Assembly (NCBI GenBank): GCA_021521415.1
Contig: JAIQDT010004992.1
Location: 124,001 to 188,000 of the forward strand
DNA from: Bidens hawaiensis
Taxonomy: Eukaryota > Streptophyta > Magnoliopsida > Asterales > Asteraceae
Direction: 5' to 3'
DNA length: 64,000 bases
Notes under the pieces: model-generated
What the model was told of the DNA's origin: nothing
Databases searched by the model: none
What the model saw: only the letters and a program-made list of their open reading frames with translations
Program-made: the position numbers and the translations under genes
In this document: positions 46,719 to 58,975 of the stretch, in pieces
Layout of the letters: every line of letters starts with the position of its first letter
How positions within the stretch are numbered: the stretch's first letter is position 1

Positions 46719-47673
46719 TGTTGGACTCGGTCTGCCCAAGAGACATATTAAATTGATGTGGCTAGTACGTTATGATCCAAGTCGGGTCATACCCAATAAC
46801 AAGCTAGACAAACACCGATAATATTCGTTCATATATGATGTGATCATAACAAATGAATATTAACACTTGAGTTATTTGGAAAGGGGTTTCTAAATAAAAT
46901 ATACTTGTGTAATAAACAAATCATATGGATGATTTATGTTTTATGAAAGAACATTACATAGTCTTATTTAAGTTGGTTAAATAACAATATGTGAATAATA
47001 ATAACCAAGCATGTCTCTTAACATATAATAGGTTTTATAAGTTATAAGTTATAAACTTATAAAAGTATATATGTATGGATATATATATATATATATGTTT
47101 AAAGTTTTATAAAAGAAAAAGATAATAACTCTTTCAAATGTAATATTATTATATGTTTAAGTGGAGACATGCAAAGTGAGTGGAGACATGCAATGGTTAT
47201 TATTGGTGGAGAGAAAGATGCCTTTAAATAAAACCAAGTCTTTCTCTTTCATTCTTTCATAACACACATAATTTCTAAGTAAACTTTTCTCTCTTCCTCT
47301 CTTGGGTATTTTCATCCAACATAAGAAAAGAAGAAGAAAATTTCAAGTGCAAATCCTAGCTAGAAGTGGTGTGTTGTTGAAGCTTGGGGTATGCTAGCTT
47401 GAGGAGCTTCCATATTCAAGTTCTTACCTTTCAATCATCATCTCTTTCACCCGGTTTTGTCATATTGAAAGGTAGTAGTAACATGCATGGACTTATAGTG
47501 ACATGCATGTATTTGATAGTGTGTAATTCGTATTTGGATCCGGGTTTGGGTTTTGCATGTTTAAAATTGGTTTTATACATATCATATTAACAAGATTTAA
47601 AACTTTTATATCCGCTGCGTTTTTGGTAAAATAGGGATTTTATCACTTTGATAATCTTGTTAAACCCCAACAA

Positions 47674-47686
47674 TGGCATCAAGAGC
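47674..47686 (+). other. Copia B primer-binding site
   Basis: TGGCATCAAGAGC one base inside the LTR. A 73-codon frame begins at an ATG that overlaps this site (47673-47894). Confidence 0.7.
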
Positions 47687-49148
47687 GGCTTACACGAATG
47701 CATGCTTTATTAGACCCAAAATTTTTCGGGTTTATGGTGGGTTTCACCATTTGGCCGAAACTTTTTGGGGTTTTGGTTACCCCATGGTTTTTCAAGGTTA
47801 TACTTTACATGCATGTGGTAATCTTGAAAAACCAAGTCATTTGGATGATTGTTTAGTTTGTTTGGACAAAACCCGAAACTTTCGGTTTGCTTAAGCTTTG
47901 GCCGAAAATTTTGAGGCAAAAAGGGGAACCATTTTGGTCTTGTATTATTGCATATTTGGATGTGTAATAGATGTTCATAACCTAGCCATGGCCTTGTGTT
48001 TGGTTGAATGATTGTGTTGGTTGTTTGTTCATTTGATTTGGTTGTAATATTTATTTTTGTTTGTAATCTATTTATTCATTCATATGGCTTGTAATAATAA
48101 GTAGATTAGATGTATTTCTTTTACTAGAAAAATGTATTAGGATATATTTTGTAAAGGTAGATGCATGGATGTAAGCCCAAATAAAATGATGAAGACCACA
48201 ACACCGGGAGTAAACACTTGGAGCATATGGATGCGGAATCAAGTGGGAGTTCACCGACACAAGTGCATGTTCTTTTGGGTCCCTTAGGAGAGACTTTTTG
48301 ACACACTTGTCTTCGGTCAACAAGTGTGGTCAATATTAGGAGGCTATAGTTATGAACTTGTGGTTGTGTATATTTTATGCTTGCATGGTTGATTAACTTA
48401 TTATTTGCAATATGGTTTGCTTAACAACTTAAAATCAACTAGCATAAAATTGGTTCCTTAGAAATCGTTAGGTAATAAAAATTGGTTTTATTAATAACTA
48501 ATGATTTCATAATAAAAATGGGTTTTATTAATTGGAACTTTGAAAATGGGTTTTTCAACTAAGTACCATACATTTGAATGCATGCAAATGAAAGGTACAA
48601 TAAATAGTTTTCCAATCTAGAATTTAAAAAACTAAAATCCCTTTTTAAAAACAAGTTAAACACCATCCTTTTATACGACACTTAAGTCACTTGTAGACTT
48701 GAAAGTGAGTTAGGATCACCTAAGCACTTTTAAGAAAACTTGTGACTTAAGGTGATTTTACAAGTACTTTTGGCATTAGGATAACCTAACCACTTGTATG
48801 AGTAAACTCACACGTGTGTATAAGTAGGACGACTTGATTTGAAACCATGACTATAGGATCACCTTAACATGGCGTTCAAAGGTGTTGATGGGTTTTAACA
48901 TAACAACTAAACATATGATGTTTAACCGATCCCATAAAACTAGAAGTTGCAAAGGGTTGCAATTGTCAAACGTTGACTACCTTGTTAATTCGAATAGTAG
49001 GATAAAGGTCACCTAACTACTATTTGAATGAAACGTTGGGTTCTAAATTTTAATCAATAATTGTCTTGGAGAAATTTAAAGGGTATTAAAGATTAAAATT
49101 TTATTAATATCGAAAATACTAATTTGAACTTTGTTAAAATTCTTTTAG
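47687..49148 (+). other. Copia B leader
   Basis: About 1.46 kb before gag, with no conserved protein. Long leaders occur in several plant copia lineages. Confidence 0.75.
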
Positions 49149-50705
49149 ATGGCCGCAAACAACGCACCGAACGCAATTATCCCACACGTGCATAATCTAT
49201 CACTAAGATCCATTCAGGATAAGGATCGTCTAAACTTTAACAACTTCATGGATTGGTATCGAAACTTGAGAATTGTTCTCAAGCAAGAAAAGAAGTCTTA
49301 TATTTTAGACGATCCTATTCCCGATGAACCCGATGTCAATAACTTGGATGCCTATGCGGATTGGTTAAAATACACCGAGGATTCGGTGCAAGTTTCTTGC
49401 CTCATGTTGGGAACAATGATTCCCGAGATCCAAAAGGATTTCGAGAATCATGGGGCGTATAACATGATAACCCAACTTAAGGAAATGTTCCTTACTCAAG
49501 CTCGGGTTGAGCGATTCGTAACGGTTCGAGCGCTTCATGCATGTCATATGGAAGAAACCCAATCTGTTTCATCTTATGTACTTAAGATGAAGAGCCACAT
49601 TGATCGGCTTGAACGGCTTAACTGTCCCGTCTCAAAAGAGTTAGCCACGGATTTAATCCTAAATGGCTTAACTAAAAGGTTTGAGACATTCGTCATGAAC
49701 TACAACATGAATGGATGGGACAAAAGCATTGGTGAGCTTCATGCAATGCTTAAGACAGCCGAGGCCGGCATGGGTAAAAAGGTTTTACCCGTTCTTGCGA
49801 TCAATGAGGGTGGCTCAAAGAAAAGGCATCACCCGGAACCAAAAGCAAAGGTTGCCGTTGGTAAGGGGCAAGTCAAGAAGGGGTTCAAGGGAAAGGCAAA
49901 GGCGGAGCCAAAGCCAAAGAAGCTAAAGGTTAGCGCTGAGGATCCGTGCTTTGGTTGTGGTGAGATAGGTCATTGGATGAGAAACTGTCCGACCTATCTC
50001 AAGGAGTTGAAAGCTAAGAGGGATGCGGGGCGAAACTCAGGTACAACTTTCATGATTCACATTGATCTTAATATTATTTCTTCTAACACATGGGTATTGG
50101 ATACCGGATGTGGAACTCACATATGCAATTCATTGCAGGGGTTCAAAAGAAGAAATGAGGTGAAGAAAGGAGATATAAGTCTCTTCATGGGCAATGGAGC
50201 AAAGGTTGATGTCCAAGCCCGAGGAGATTATGTTTTAAAGCTTCCAAATGGTTTGGAAATTGTTTTGAAAAACATTTTCTATTCCCCTAGTTTGACTAGG
50301 AATATTATCTCTGTTTCAGTATTAAGACAATCTGGTTATGACTTTAAGTTTGTTGATAATGGTATTTATGTTTTCATGGATAATGTCTTTTATTTTAAAG
50401 CGATGCCGTTTTATGGCATTTATGAATTAATTCATGATGACTCATACATTGATAACTCGTTGTACCAAGCTAACACCAAAAGACTCAAAATGGATTTGAG
50501 TAATACTTTTCTTTGGCATTGTCGTCTTGGTCACATAAACAAGAATCGTATTCATATACTTCGAAAGAATGGTCTTTTGAAATCAAATGTTGATTCATTT
50601 GATGAATGTGAATCTTGTTTATTGGGAAAGATGACCAAAGAACCCTTTAATGGAACAAATGAAAGGGCGAAAGACTTATTAGGTATCATACATTCGGATG
50701 TATGA
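49149..50705 (+). pseudogene. Copia B gag, protease and start of integrase
   Basis: A 518-codon frame from MAANNAPNAIIPHVHNLSLR. Gag core: FMDWYRNLRIVLKQEKKSYI, DFENHGAYNMITQLKEMFLT, CHMEETQSVSSYVLKMKSHI. Zinc knuckle CFGCGEIGHWMRNCP at about residue 278. Protease active site WVLDTGCGTHICN at about 316. GAG-pre-integrase WHCRLGHINKNRIHILRKNG and CESCLLGKMTKEPF at about 455-500. It ends at a TGA where SDV is followed by GPF in the same frame, so this is a nonsense mutation and not the natural end. Confidence 0.94.
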
Positions 50706-53155
50706 GGACCTTTTAGGAAAATGACAAGAAATGGTGAAAGATACTTCATTACCTTTACCGACGATTATAGTCGCTATGGGTATGTGTTCTTGTTAAGACA
50801 CAAAAATGAGTCCTTTGAAATGTTCAAAGTCTTACAAAATGAAGTACAAAATCAACTCAACAAAACAATCAAAGTACTACGTTCCGATAGAGGAGGTGGA
50901 TACCTCAATGATGCGTTTCTAGAACATCTTAAGAGTTGTGGGATTGTCTCACAACTTACTCCACCTGGAACACCATAACATAATGGTGTGTCCGAAAGAA
51001 GGAATCGAACTTTATTGGACATGGTTCGATCCATGATGGCTAGAAGCTCATTACCTCTATCATTTTGGGGTTTCGCTGTGATCTCTGCTGCCTGTATTTT
51101 AAATATGGCACCAACCAAGAAAGTGGATAGGACACCTTTTGAAATATGGCATGGAACGGCTCCAAAATTTTCATATTTAAAGGTATGGGGTTGTGAGGCT
51201 TATGTTAAGATCTACACCCCTGACAAACTTGAATGTCGACCCAATAAGTGTATATTTGTAGGATATCTCACGGATTCAATGGGATATTATTTCTACAATC
51301 CAAGCGAGCATAAAGTGTTTATAGCTCGAAAGGCTAAGTTCTTGGAAAGAAGGTTCCTTATGGAAGGAACTGATAGAACTGTAGAACTCGAAGAGGATCG
51401 AGAACTACAAGCCGATACACGTTTGGTTGACACTAGCAATCAACAAGAGGTTGTTGAGGATGATCAAATGGTTGATCAAAACACACAAAACATTTGCAAA
51501 TCTGGTAGAGTTAGCACCCCACCTGAGAGATTTGGATTTTTCATGGATGGATGCTACGTGGTTGATTCGGATGAACCCACCACATACCGAGATGCAATGT
51601 CGCAATCTGATTGTGACAAATGGCTAGAAGCCATGAATGTTGAGATGCAATCCATGCATGACAATCAAGTATGGGACTTGGTTGCTCCACCTCTAAATTC
51701 CAAGCTGGTTGGAAGTAAGTGGGTTTTCAAGAAGAAAACTGATATGCATGGAAACTTGGATACTTATAAAGCTAGACTTGTAGCAAAGGGTTTCACTCAA
51801 ACTCAAGGGGTTGATTATGATGATACTTTCTAGCCCATGGCGATGCTAAAGTCTATAAGGATATTGTTTGCCATGGCCGCATATTATGACTATGAGATAT
51901 GGCAAATGGATGTCAAAACTGCTTTTCTAAATGGGCATCTTAATGAAGATGTTTATATGGTTCAGCCTGAAGGTTTTGTCGATCCACAACATCCTAACAA
52001 AGTATGCAAGTTGAAGAAATCAATCTATGGATTGAAACAAGCATCCAGAAGTTGGAATCACCGTTTTGATGATGAAGTTAAGAAATTTGGATTCATCAAA
52101 AACGCTGATGAAGCTTGTGTGTATAAGAAAGCTAGTGGGAGCATCATAACCTTTCTGGTATTATATGTCGATGACATATTACTGTTTGGAAATGATATTC
52201 CAACCTTGGAAGGTGTGAAAGCCTGGCTTGGAAGTTGTTTTTCCATAAAGGATCTTGGTGAAGCCGCCTATATTCTGGGAATAAGAATCTATGGGATAGA
52301 TCAAGGCGGTTGATAGGTTAGAATCAAAGTGCATATATTGACAAGATCTTGAAAAGGTTCTAGATGGAAAAATCTAAGAAAGGTTTGGTACCTATTCAAA
52401 GAGGAACGATGTTGAGTGCTTTTCAATGTCCAAGCTCAAAGGATGAGCAAGACAAAATGAGTGGTATCCCATATGCATCTGCTATAGGATCCATCATGTA
52501 TGCCATGATTTGCACTAGACCGGATGTGTCATGCGCCTTGAGCATGATAAGTCGATACCAACAAAATCCGGGAACTAGCCATTGGATGGCTGTTAAGAGC
52601 ATATTGAAATACCTTAGAAGGACTAAGGATATGTTTCTAATATATGGCTCTGGTGAGAAGGAACTCGTTGTAAAGGGTTACACTGATGCGAGTTTCCAAA
52701 CAGATCGAGATGATTCTCGATCACAATCGGGATACGTTTTCGTTCTCAATGGTGGTGTTGTCTCATGGAAGAGTGCAAAACAAGACGTGGTAGCTTTATC
52801 CACCACTGAATCTGAATACATCGCCGCCTCCCTGGCAGCTCAAGAAGCTGCATGAATTAGAAAGTTCATTGCCGATCTAGGAGTGGTTCGTACCATTCAG
52901 GACCCTCTAGAGATCTTTTGTGACAACGAGGGTGCGATTGCTCAAATCAAGGAACCCCACGCACAACAAAAGACTAGGGACATTGAGCGGAGATTCAACT
53001 ACATAAGGGATGAAGTTGAAAAGGGAAAGATATGTATTCGCAAAGTTCACACTGATCAAAACATTGCGGACCCACTCACGATACTCCTTGAAAGGCCGAA
53101 GCATGAGAGTCATACTTGCGCCTTAGGACTTCGATATTCTAGTGATTGGATTTGA
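50706..53155 (+). pseudogene. Copia B integrase, reverse transcriptase, RNase H
   Basis: Continuation across a TGA (50703-50705). Integrase core TFTDDYSRYGYVFLL, SDRGGGYLND, then TAA at about 50976 and VSERRNRTLLDMVRSMM. RT: EAMNVEMQSMHDNQVWDLV, TAG at about 51831, QMDVKTAFLNGHLNEDVYMV, YVDDILLFGN. A one-base deletion near 52292 shifts the frame after ILGIRIY, and a TAG follows at about 52361. RNase H: GYTDASFQTDRDDSRSQSGY, STTESEYIAASLAAQEAA then TGA for Trp, and DNEGAIAQIKEPHAQQKTRD. The catalytic motifs survive although the frame is broken. Confidence 0.94.
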
Positions 53156-53931
53156 TCAAAATTTGTATTTGGATATTGGAACAATTTTATTTTAACTCAA
53201 TCATATGGTTTTGGTTATGGTCATGTTCTTGAGTTATGTTCCATTTTAGTATGTTTAAATCCGTGAATAATTTGAATTATTCTAAACGTTCGTAGTCGTT
53301 CAAATTTGTGGGAACAAATGTGAAAGTAAGACTATTATGAACTTGAATTGGTAGATATTCATGAGGTATGAATATAGCAAAGGGTTTCTGCCAAGGTTCA
53401 TAGATATTTATGGGATAAATATTGGACTGACCCACTCTCAATTTTACTGCATGGAATCCTTGAGATTTGTGATCATAAGTAAATTTGAGTAAAGGCGAAC
53501 TTCATAGTATCCTCCGACCTGAGATACATATTGGGTCATGATATTCATCGACTATTATGCTTTGACTTAGTTCTTCGCTGCTCTGAAATATGTCAGTACA
53601 TAAGGCTAAGCTCAAGTATAGTACAAGGTGATAGTGAGAGACGTATGTATTTAATATGGGATTTGTCCCTCTTATTCGTTGAGAGTTAAATGTCTAAGGC
53701 CTGACAACTTAAATCAACAGAGAATGATCACTCTGTGTCTCTGGATTTAACATGACATTTGTGGCAAAAGGATAAATGATAGTTTCACCTAAATCATTTT
53801 CAAGTATGGGACTTGAAAGGGATGATGTTATTGAAAGGCACTTCGTCATACGTATTAGGGGTAGTAAACCGTAGTTAGGCGGTATTTGCTACTTGCATCA
53901 ATCTTCTATGTATCTTGTGCAAGTGGGAGAT
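53156..53931 (+). other. Copia B 3' untranslated region
   Basis: Non-coding, ending in the purine tract AAGTGGGAGA (53921-53930) directly before the LTR. Confidence 0.85.
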
Positions 53932-54889
53932 TGTTGGACTCGGTCTGCCCAAGAGACATATTAAATTGATGTGGCTAGTACGTTATGATCCAAGTCGGGT
54001 CATACCCAATAACAAGCTAGACAAACACCGATAATATTCGTTCATATATGATGTGATCATAACAAATGAATATTAATACTTGAGTTATTTGGAAAGGGGT
54101 TTCTAAATAAAATGTACTTGTGCAATAAACAAATCATATGGATGATTTATGTTTTATGAAAGAACATTACATAGTGTTATTTAAGTTGGTTAAATAACAA
54201 TATGTGAATAATAATAACCAAGCATGTCTCTTAACATATAATAGGTTTTATAAGTTATAAGTTATAAACTTATAAAAGTATATATGTATGGATATATATA
54301 TATATATATATATGTTTAAAGTTTTATAAAAGAAAAAGATAATAACTCTTTCAAATGTAATATTATTATATGTTTGAGTGGAGACATGCAAGGTGAGTGG
54401 AGACATGCAATGGTTATTATTGGTGGAGAGAAAGATGCCTTTAAATAAAACCAAGTCTTTCTCTTTCATTCTTTCATAACACACATAATTTCCAAGTAAA
54501 CTTTTCTCTCTTCCTCTCTTGGGTATTTTCATCCAACATAAGAAAAGAAGAAGAAAATTTCAAGTGCAAATCCTAGCTAGAAGTGGTGTGTTGTTGAAGC
54601 TTGGGGTATGCTAGCTTGAGGAGCTTCCATATTCAAGTTCTTACCTTTCAATCATCATCTCTTTCACCCGGTTTTGTCATATTGAAAGGTAGTAGTAACA
54701 TGCATGGACTTATAGTGACATGCATGTATTTGATAGTGTGTAATTCGTATTTGGATCCGGGTTTGGGTTTTGCATGTTTAAAATTGGTTTTATACATATC
54801 ATATTAACAAGATTTAAAACTTTTATATCCGCTGCGTTTTTGGTAAAATAGGGATTTTATCACTTTGATAATCTTGTTAAAACCCAACA

Positions 54890-55879
54890 ATATTCGGTAT
54901 GGACCTGCTATCTAAGTATAATGCAGAAATCATTTGTAAGGACAAAACTGTTAGAATTCCTCTTTCAGACAATGAAATGATCAAGGTACAATGAGAGAAA
55001 TCTGGTACTACATTGTGTCTCATATCTTATATCAAAGTATTGAAATATTTACGCCAAGGTTGTATGGCATATTTGGCAAGTGTAACAATTAAGAACCACG
55101 ATGAAAAACGTACAGAAGACATCCAAGTGGTACGAGATTATTCAGGTGTTTTTCCAAATGAATTGCCTGGTTTACCACCGACCCGACAAGTTGAATTTCG
55201 TATTGACCTAATACCAGGAGAAGCTCCCATCGCTAAGGCACCTTACCTACTTTCATCGTTGAAAATGCAAGAATTATCTAATTAATTTCAAGAATTATTG
55301 GATAGGGGTTTTATACATCCTAGCTATTCACCGTGGGGAGCACCGGTTATGTTAGTGAAAAAGAAGGATGGAAGTTTCCGAATGTGTATCAATAATCAAG
55401 AATTGAACAAAGTGACTATTAAGAATAGGTATCTCCTTCCATGAATTGATGATTTGTTTGACCAACTTCAGGGAGCGAAACATTTTTCAAAAATTGATCT
55501 TAGATCTGGTTGTCACCAAGTGAAAATTCAGGAGGAAGATGTTACAAAAACAACCTTTCAAACTCGATATGGCCATTATGAATTTTTTGTAAGTCCTATT
55601 GTGTTAAGCAATGCACCGGCAGTATTTATGGATCTTATGAACCAAGTCTGTAAACCCTACATTGACAAGTTCGTAATAGTATTCATTGACAACATTTTAA
55701 TATATTCGAAAAGTAAGGAGGAACATGAACAACACCAATGGGTTATTTTGGAATTGTTAAGATAGGAGAAAGTGTATGAAAAGTTGTCCAAGTGTGAATT
55801 TTTCTACAGGAAGTGCAATTCTTAGGACACATTATAAACCAACAAAGAATTCAGGTAGATCCCAGTAAGATTGAGGCTA
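54890..55879 (+). pseudogene. E4 reverse transcriptase remnant
   Basis: Resumes the protease after copia B (FGMDLLSKYNAEIICKDKTV), then the linker [81 protein letters not shown] and [12 protein letters not shown]. The catalytic pair reads DN, so the enzyme is dead. Stops at about 54991, 55284, 55443 and 55764. It ends in PSKIEAI where the CACTA element has inserted. Closest visible relative in the window is E3. Confidence 0.9.
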
Positions 55880-55914
55880 TTACACTACTAGAAAATAGAC
55901 CTTTAATGATGCGC

Positions 55915-56125
55915 AATGCGTGTCATTAAAGGGGTAGATGACACGTAAGAGAGCGTCAAGGAAGGCCTGTCATAAAAGAAAATGACACGCATCTGTATGT
56001 CATCTGGTTATGACACACATTTATGACATTCCTTTACGACACACCATATGTGTCAAGAAAAGCCTTGTTAGAAAGAAGACGACGTCCATATGCTTGTCAT
56101 AAATGTGTCATGCTTTTAGCTATTT
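55915..56125. repeat. CACTA subterminal repeats, left end
   Basis: About ten copies of TGTCAT/ATGACA or TGTCA-containing variants in 210 bp (for example GTGTCATTAAAGG, GATGACACG, TTATGACACACAT). Confidence 0.8.
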
Positions 56126-56295
56126 TTTTTTCTAAATATTCTTTTATAGAATTACTAATTTTCACATTAAATGACAATTAATAGTTCATAATACAAAAAG
56201 AAAATGCATATATAACAAAACTATCCATTTCATATGATATTCTACAAATATACTAACAAGCAATTGTCGTTATACATGTTTGAACTTTTATCATC

Positions 56296-56594
56296 TTAAA
56301 AACATAAACCCGACATTTGTACGTCTTCAATCATTTTCCGACGCTACATGCTTCCTGTCATGACAAAGTCACCGCACCTTTGCTTTACACTTGTGAATGC
56401 ATCCTATTTATTAAAATAAATAATATTAAATTTACATCAGAATGATAACTAAATGATTAAATATAATCTAAAAACAAACAATATGCATACCTGAAGAGTA
56501 ACATAAAACTTGAGTCATTCATTGATGTTTTCTTTGATTTCTCTATACTTAGCTATGGCTGCTTCATTCTGTTTATAGCACTTTTCACAAGCAA
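56296..56594 (-). pseudogene. Captured ALIX/BRO1-domain protein fragment
   Basis: Two exon-like pieces on the minus strand. The first (56594-56491) has acceptor CTACAG and donor GTATGC and reads ACEKCYKQNEAAIAKYREIK followed by ENINE, stop, LKFYVTLQ. The second (56404-56296, acceptor AAATAG) reads VKQRCGDFVMT, then a stop, then RRKMIEDVQ. This matches what I know of the C-terminal region of plant ALIX, an ESCRT-associated BRO1-domain protein of endosomal sorting. Two in-frame stops show it is not functional. Identity rests on recall of conserved words, not on a search. Confidence 0.6.
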
Positions 56595-56721
56595 CTGTAG
56601 ATATATAAAGAACATATAAATATACAATAACATAAGATCTTCATTAAGAGCGGATAATTTTATATAAATTACCAACGATTAAAGTTATCTATGTAATTTA
56701 TATAAAATTTAAAACAGAATG

Positions 56722-57012
56722 AAGAAATATCAAGAAAAAAGAGAGCAAAATATAACCATATATGTGAAGAAATATCTCAAAACCTTCAATATGAGGAACA
56801 ATTACACAATTACTGCTAACAAATTCACGGTTTTGAACCTACAAACAAGAACCGATTATAATTTGAGAGAACCATCTGCATGGATTAATGAAAGATCAAA
56901 TTTAAAAATAGACCTGAATATGTAGCAGTATTTGTGTAATTATTCCTCAGATTGAAGATTTTGAGATATTTCTTTACATATATGATTATATTTTGCTCTC
57001 TCTTTTCTTGAT
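56722..57012. repeat. Inverted repeat with arms of about 90 bp
   Basis: The plus-strand stretch 56722-56813 (from TCAAGAAAAAAGAGAGCAAA) is matched in reverse at about 56925-57012, with a handful of mismatches and a spacer of about 110 bp. It lies between the RPN1-like and ALIX-like fragments of the CACTA element. The frames 56719-56925 and 56885-57241 are artefacts of it. Confidence 0.85.
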
Positions 57013-57231
57013 AGATCCTCCTGTGAGCTATCAAAGAAACATAAAATGATGTATCATAACACAATGAAATACAAAAGAAACAAAATTTTGTCAAATCATA
57101 TCCTAAATAAATTTCATGTAACCAAACAATTTGCACCAAAACACTGTGTTCATACACAGTACATAAGAATGCATACAAGAAACAGAGAAGAACAAAAGAT
57201 AAACTTAAAGGACTAGACACAATCATACAAA

Positions 57232-57647
57232 CCAATATCACCTTCAGAGCCCAACGATCGATACTTCAAACTCCGCTGATAAGAAAAAATGCAGAAAACA
57301 TCATTAACAAAACATAATAACCGAAAAAGAAGTAAATACCAAAACTGATTAGTATATACGCACATAGCTCCCTTACTTGGTCACCATCTGCAGACATTGT
57401 TAAAGCCAAAACTGATAGCATATCCGCATGCAATTTCTGCATTAAAAAAAAAAGAAAACAAAGCCGATCAGAAAGACTGAAAAATGAGAATTTATTTTAA
57501 CAAAATAAAAAGAGATACCTCAAAGTCTTTAACCCAGAATATGGTATTGTCTCGTAATATCATTTCAGAGTTCCATAACGTGGGCGTAATAACCTCAGCG
57601 GCTTCGGAACTGAAGTCATAGAAATTGTTTATGTCCTAATTTCTTGC
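57232..57647 (-). pseudogene. Captured 26S proteasome RPN1 fragment (three exons)
   Basis: Minus-strand exon 57647-57519 (acceptor TTGTAG, donor GTATCT) reads QEIRT, stop, TISMTSVPKPLRLLRPRYGT and LK, stop, YYET. Exon 57436-57377 (acceptor ATGCAG, donor GTAAGG) reads KLHADMLSVLALTMSADGDQ. Exon from 57275 (acceptor TATCAG) reads RSLKYRSLGSEGDIG. In order these match the N-terminal region of plant RPN1 (non-ATPase regulatory subunit 2, which binds ubiquitin-like domains on the proteasome base). Two stops make it a pseudogene. Kept introns show it was copied from DNA and not from mRNA. Confidence 0.85.
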
Positions 57648-57934
57648 CTACAAGGAAAAGAATAAATATTGTTAGTATCATAAAACTTCAATGGCTGTTA
57701 TTTTTGTTAGTTTCACACTGCACAGTCAACGTTTGGCTCGTTTATGGTACTTCACACAAGCTCGAGATGAGCTAGGCTTGGTTAAAGTTATTATCAACAT
57801 ATATAAAAATAATTAAAAATGCATATAGATTAACAAAAAATAAATTAGCCAAGCTTGAGCTTTAGAAAAATGACTCATGAGACTAGCTCGAGTTCGTTAA
57901 CACCTCTAAGATTCAGTATATATATATCTCAGGA

Positions 57935-58000
57935 AGAGCAATGCCAACAACACCAAGAACCAGGCCTGCAGTTCCAACTAAACTAATTGTTCACCAAATA
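57935..58000 (-). pseudogene. Unidentified exon-like membrane segment in the CACTA element
   Basis: The minus strand reads SLVGTAGLVLGVVGIALPE, a hydrophobic Gly-rich segment, preceded by TTTAG as a possible splice acceptor. I do not know the source gene. It sits between the NAPRT-like and RPN1-like fragments and has the same orientation. Confidence 0.3.
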
Positions 58001-58227
58001 GCATCGAAATGAGAACCACAATAGTCAAAGGTTGTGAATCAATTATAGCATGCAATGTAGCATATTAGTAACTTAAATCATGTATTAGCACCCTTAACTA
58101 ATAACACCACAAATAAATTAACCCAAGTTAGATTAATCAAATAAATTAAAAATATATAATATATACAAAATTTATAAATCTATATTAAACAGATAATATA
58201 TACGTATAGAACACAAGCCAACCATTT

Positions 58228-58480
58228 GTTTGCTTAACCATGTATGCACACCACTAATGAAATCCTCACATACACGAGAGCCATCATAAATTCTGATAAT
58301 TTTTCTTTAATCTCATCAGGTCCCTACAAATTGATTATTAAATATGTAAAAGGCTTACATATTGCATCAATAAGGTTAAATGTTACACTAACCATTAATG
58401 AGCTAACAAACGCATGCGACTATGTTCCATGAAGCGGTATTCCAAATATTCTATCAGCTGCACAGTTACTGTCAACACAC
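58228..58480 (-). pseudogene. Captured nicotinate phosphoribosyltransferase fragment
   Basis: Minus-strand piece 58480-58389 reads SNCAADRIFGIPLHGT, stop, SHAFVSSLM, close to the SNVAAG..FGIPLRGTHSHAFVSSF block of plant nicotinate phosphoribosyltransferase (NAD salvage); the His of the conserved GTHSHA is now a stop. A second piece 58323-58228 (acceptor TTGTAG) reads PDEIKEKL then, after a frameshift, DGSRVCEDFISGVHTWLSK, the next block of the same enzyme. An intron of about 60 bp or more separates them. Assigned from memory of the family motif. Confidence 0.68.
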
Positions 58481-58867
58481 AATATATTAAACGATATGTG
58501 ACCATATGAAATTCGCAATGCACCGTATGCACACTTCAAGTCGAGCAAAATCCGTGTACAAGTGAAACCTAAAATAAGTCAAAAGATTACACACAACATA
58601 CAACATGTAAATTGCCTCAAAAAATCAAGACTCATAATTCAATCATACAACAACTGAATTGTTAATCAATGCCTGAATCATTAATCAATGCCCTAATAAT
58701 CAGCTTCTAGGTGACACTATTACAACTTACAATTACGGTTCATCTGAGCAATGAAATGAAGAATTGAATTGAATATATCAGTATCAAAAAGAAATTAGGG
58801 CAAAACTTTGAACTCATAGCCTCACATACAATAGTCAAATCAATATAACCTAACTAGTATTAAATCA

Positions 58868-58975
58868 TACTTACCTAATTTATGTACATATTTAATATGT
58901 GTATCGGCGTTTATAGATACAGGTATTGATTTCGGTAATCTCGACCAAGCACCACCGAGTAAATTTAAGCTTCGA
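58868..58975 (-). pseudogene. Unidentified exon-like segment in the CACTA element
   Basis: The minus strand reads LLGGAWSRLPKSIPVSINAD and ends KYVHKLG before GTAAGT, a consensus splice donor. The source is not recognised. Confidence 0.3.

Larger units (their letters stand above)
46719..54889 (+). mobile_element. Ty1/copia element B
   Basis: Plus-strand, 8,171 bp, LTRs 46719-47672 and 53932-54889, target duplication ATATT (46714-46718 and 54890-54894). Domain order gag, protease, integrase, reverse transcriptase, RNase H. The coding region is nearly complete in length but broken by about five stops and one single-base deletion. It forms the right arm of the large inverted repeat. Confidence 0.96.

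Noticed and set aside
47384..47590. A 68-codon frame found at several places (also 37406, 44200, 54601)
   Set aside because: Lies in the copia LTRs and recurs only because the four LTR copies are alike.
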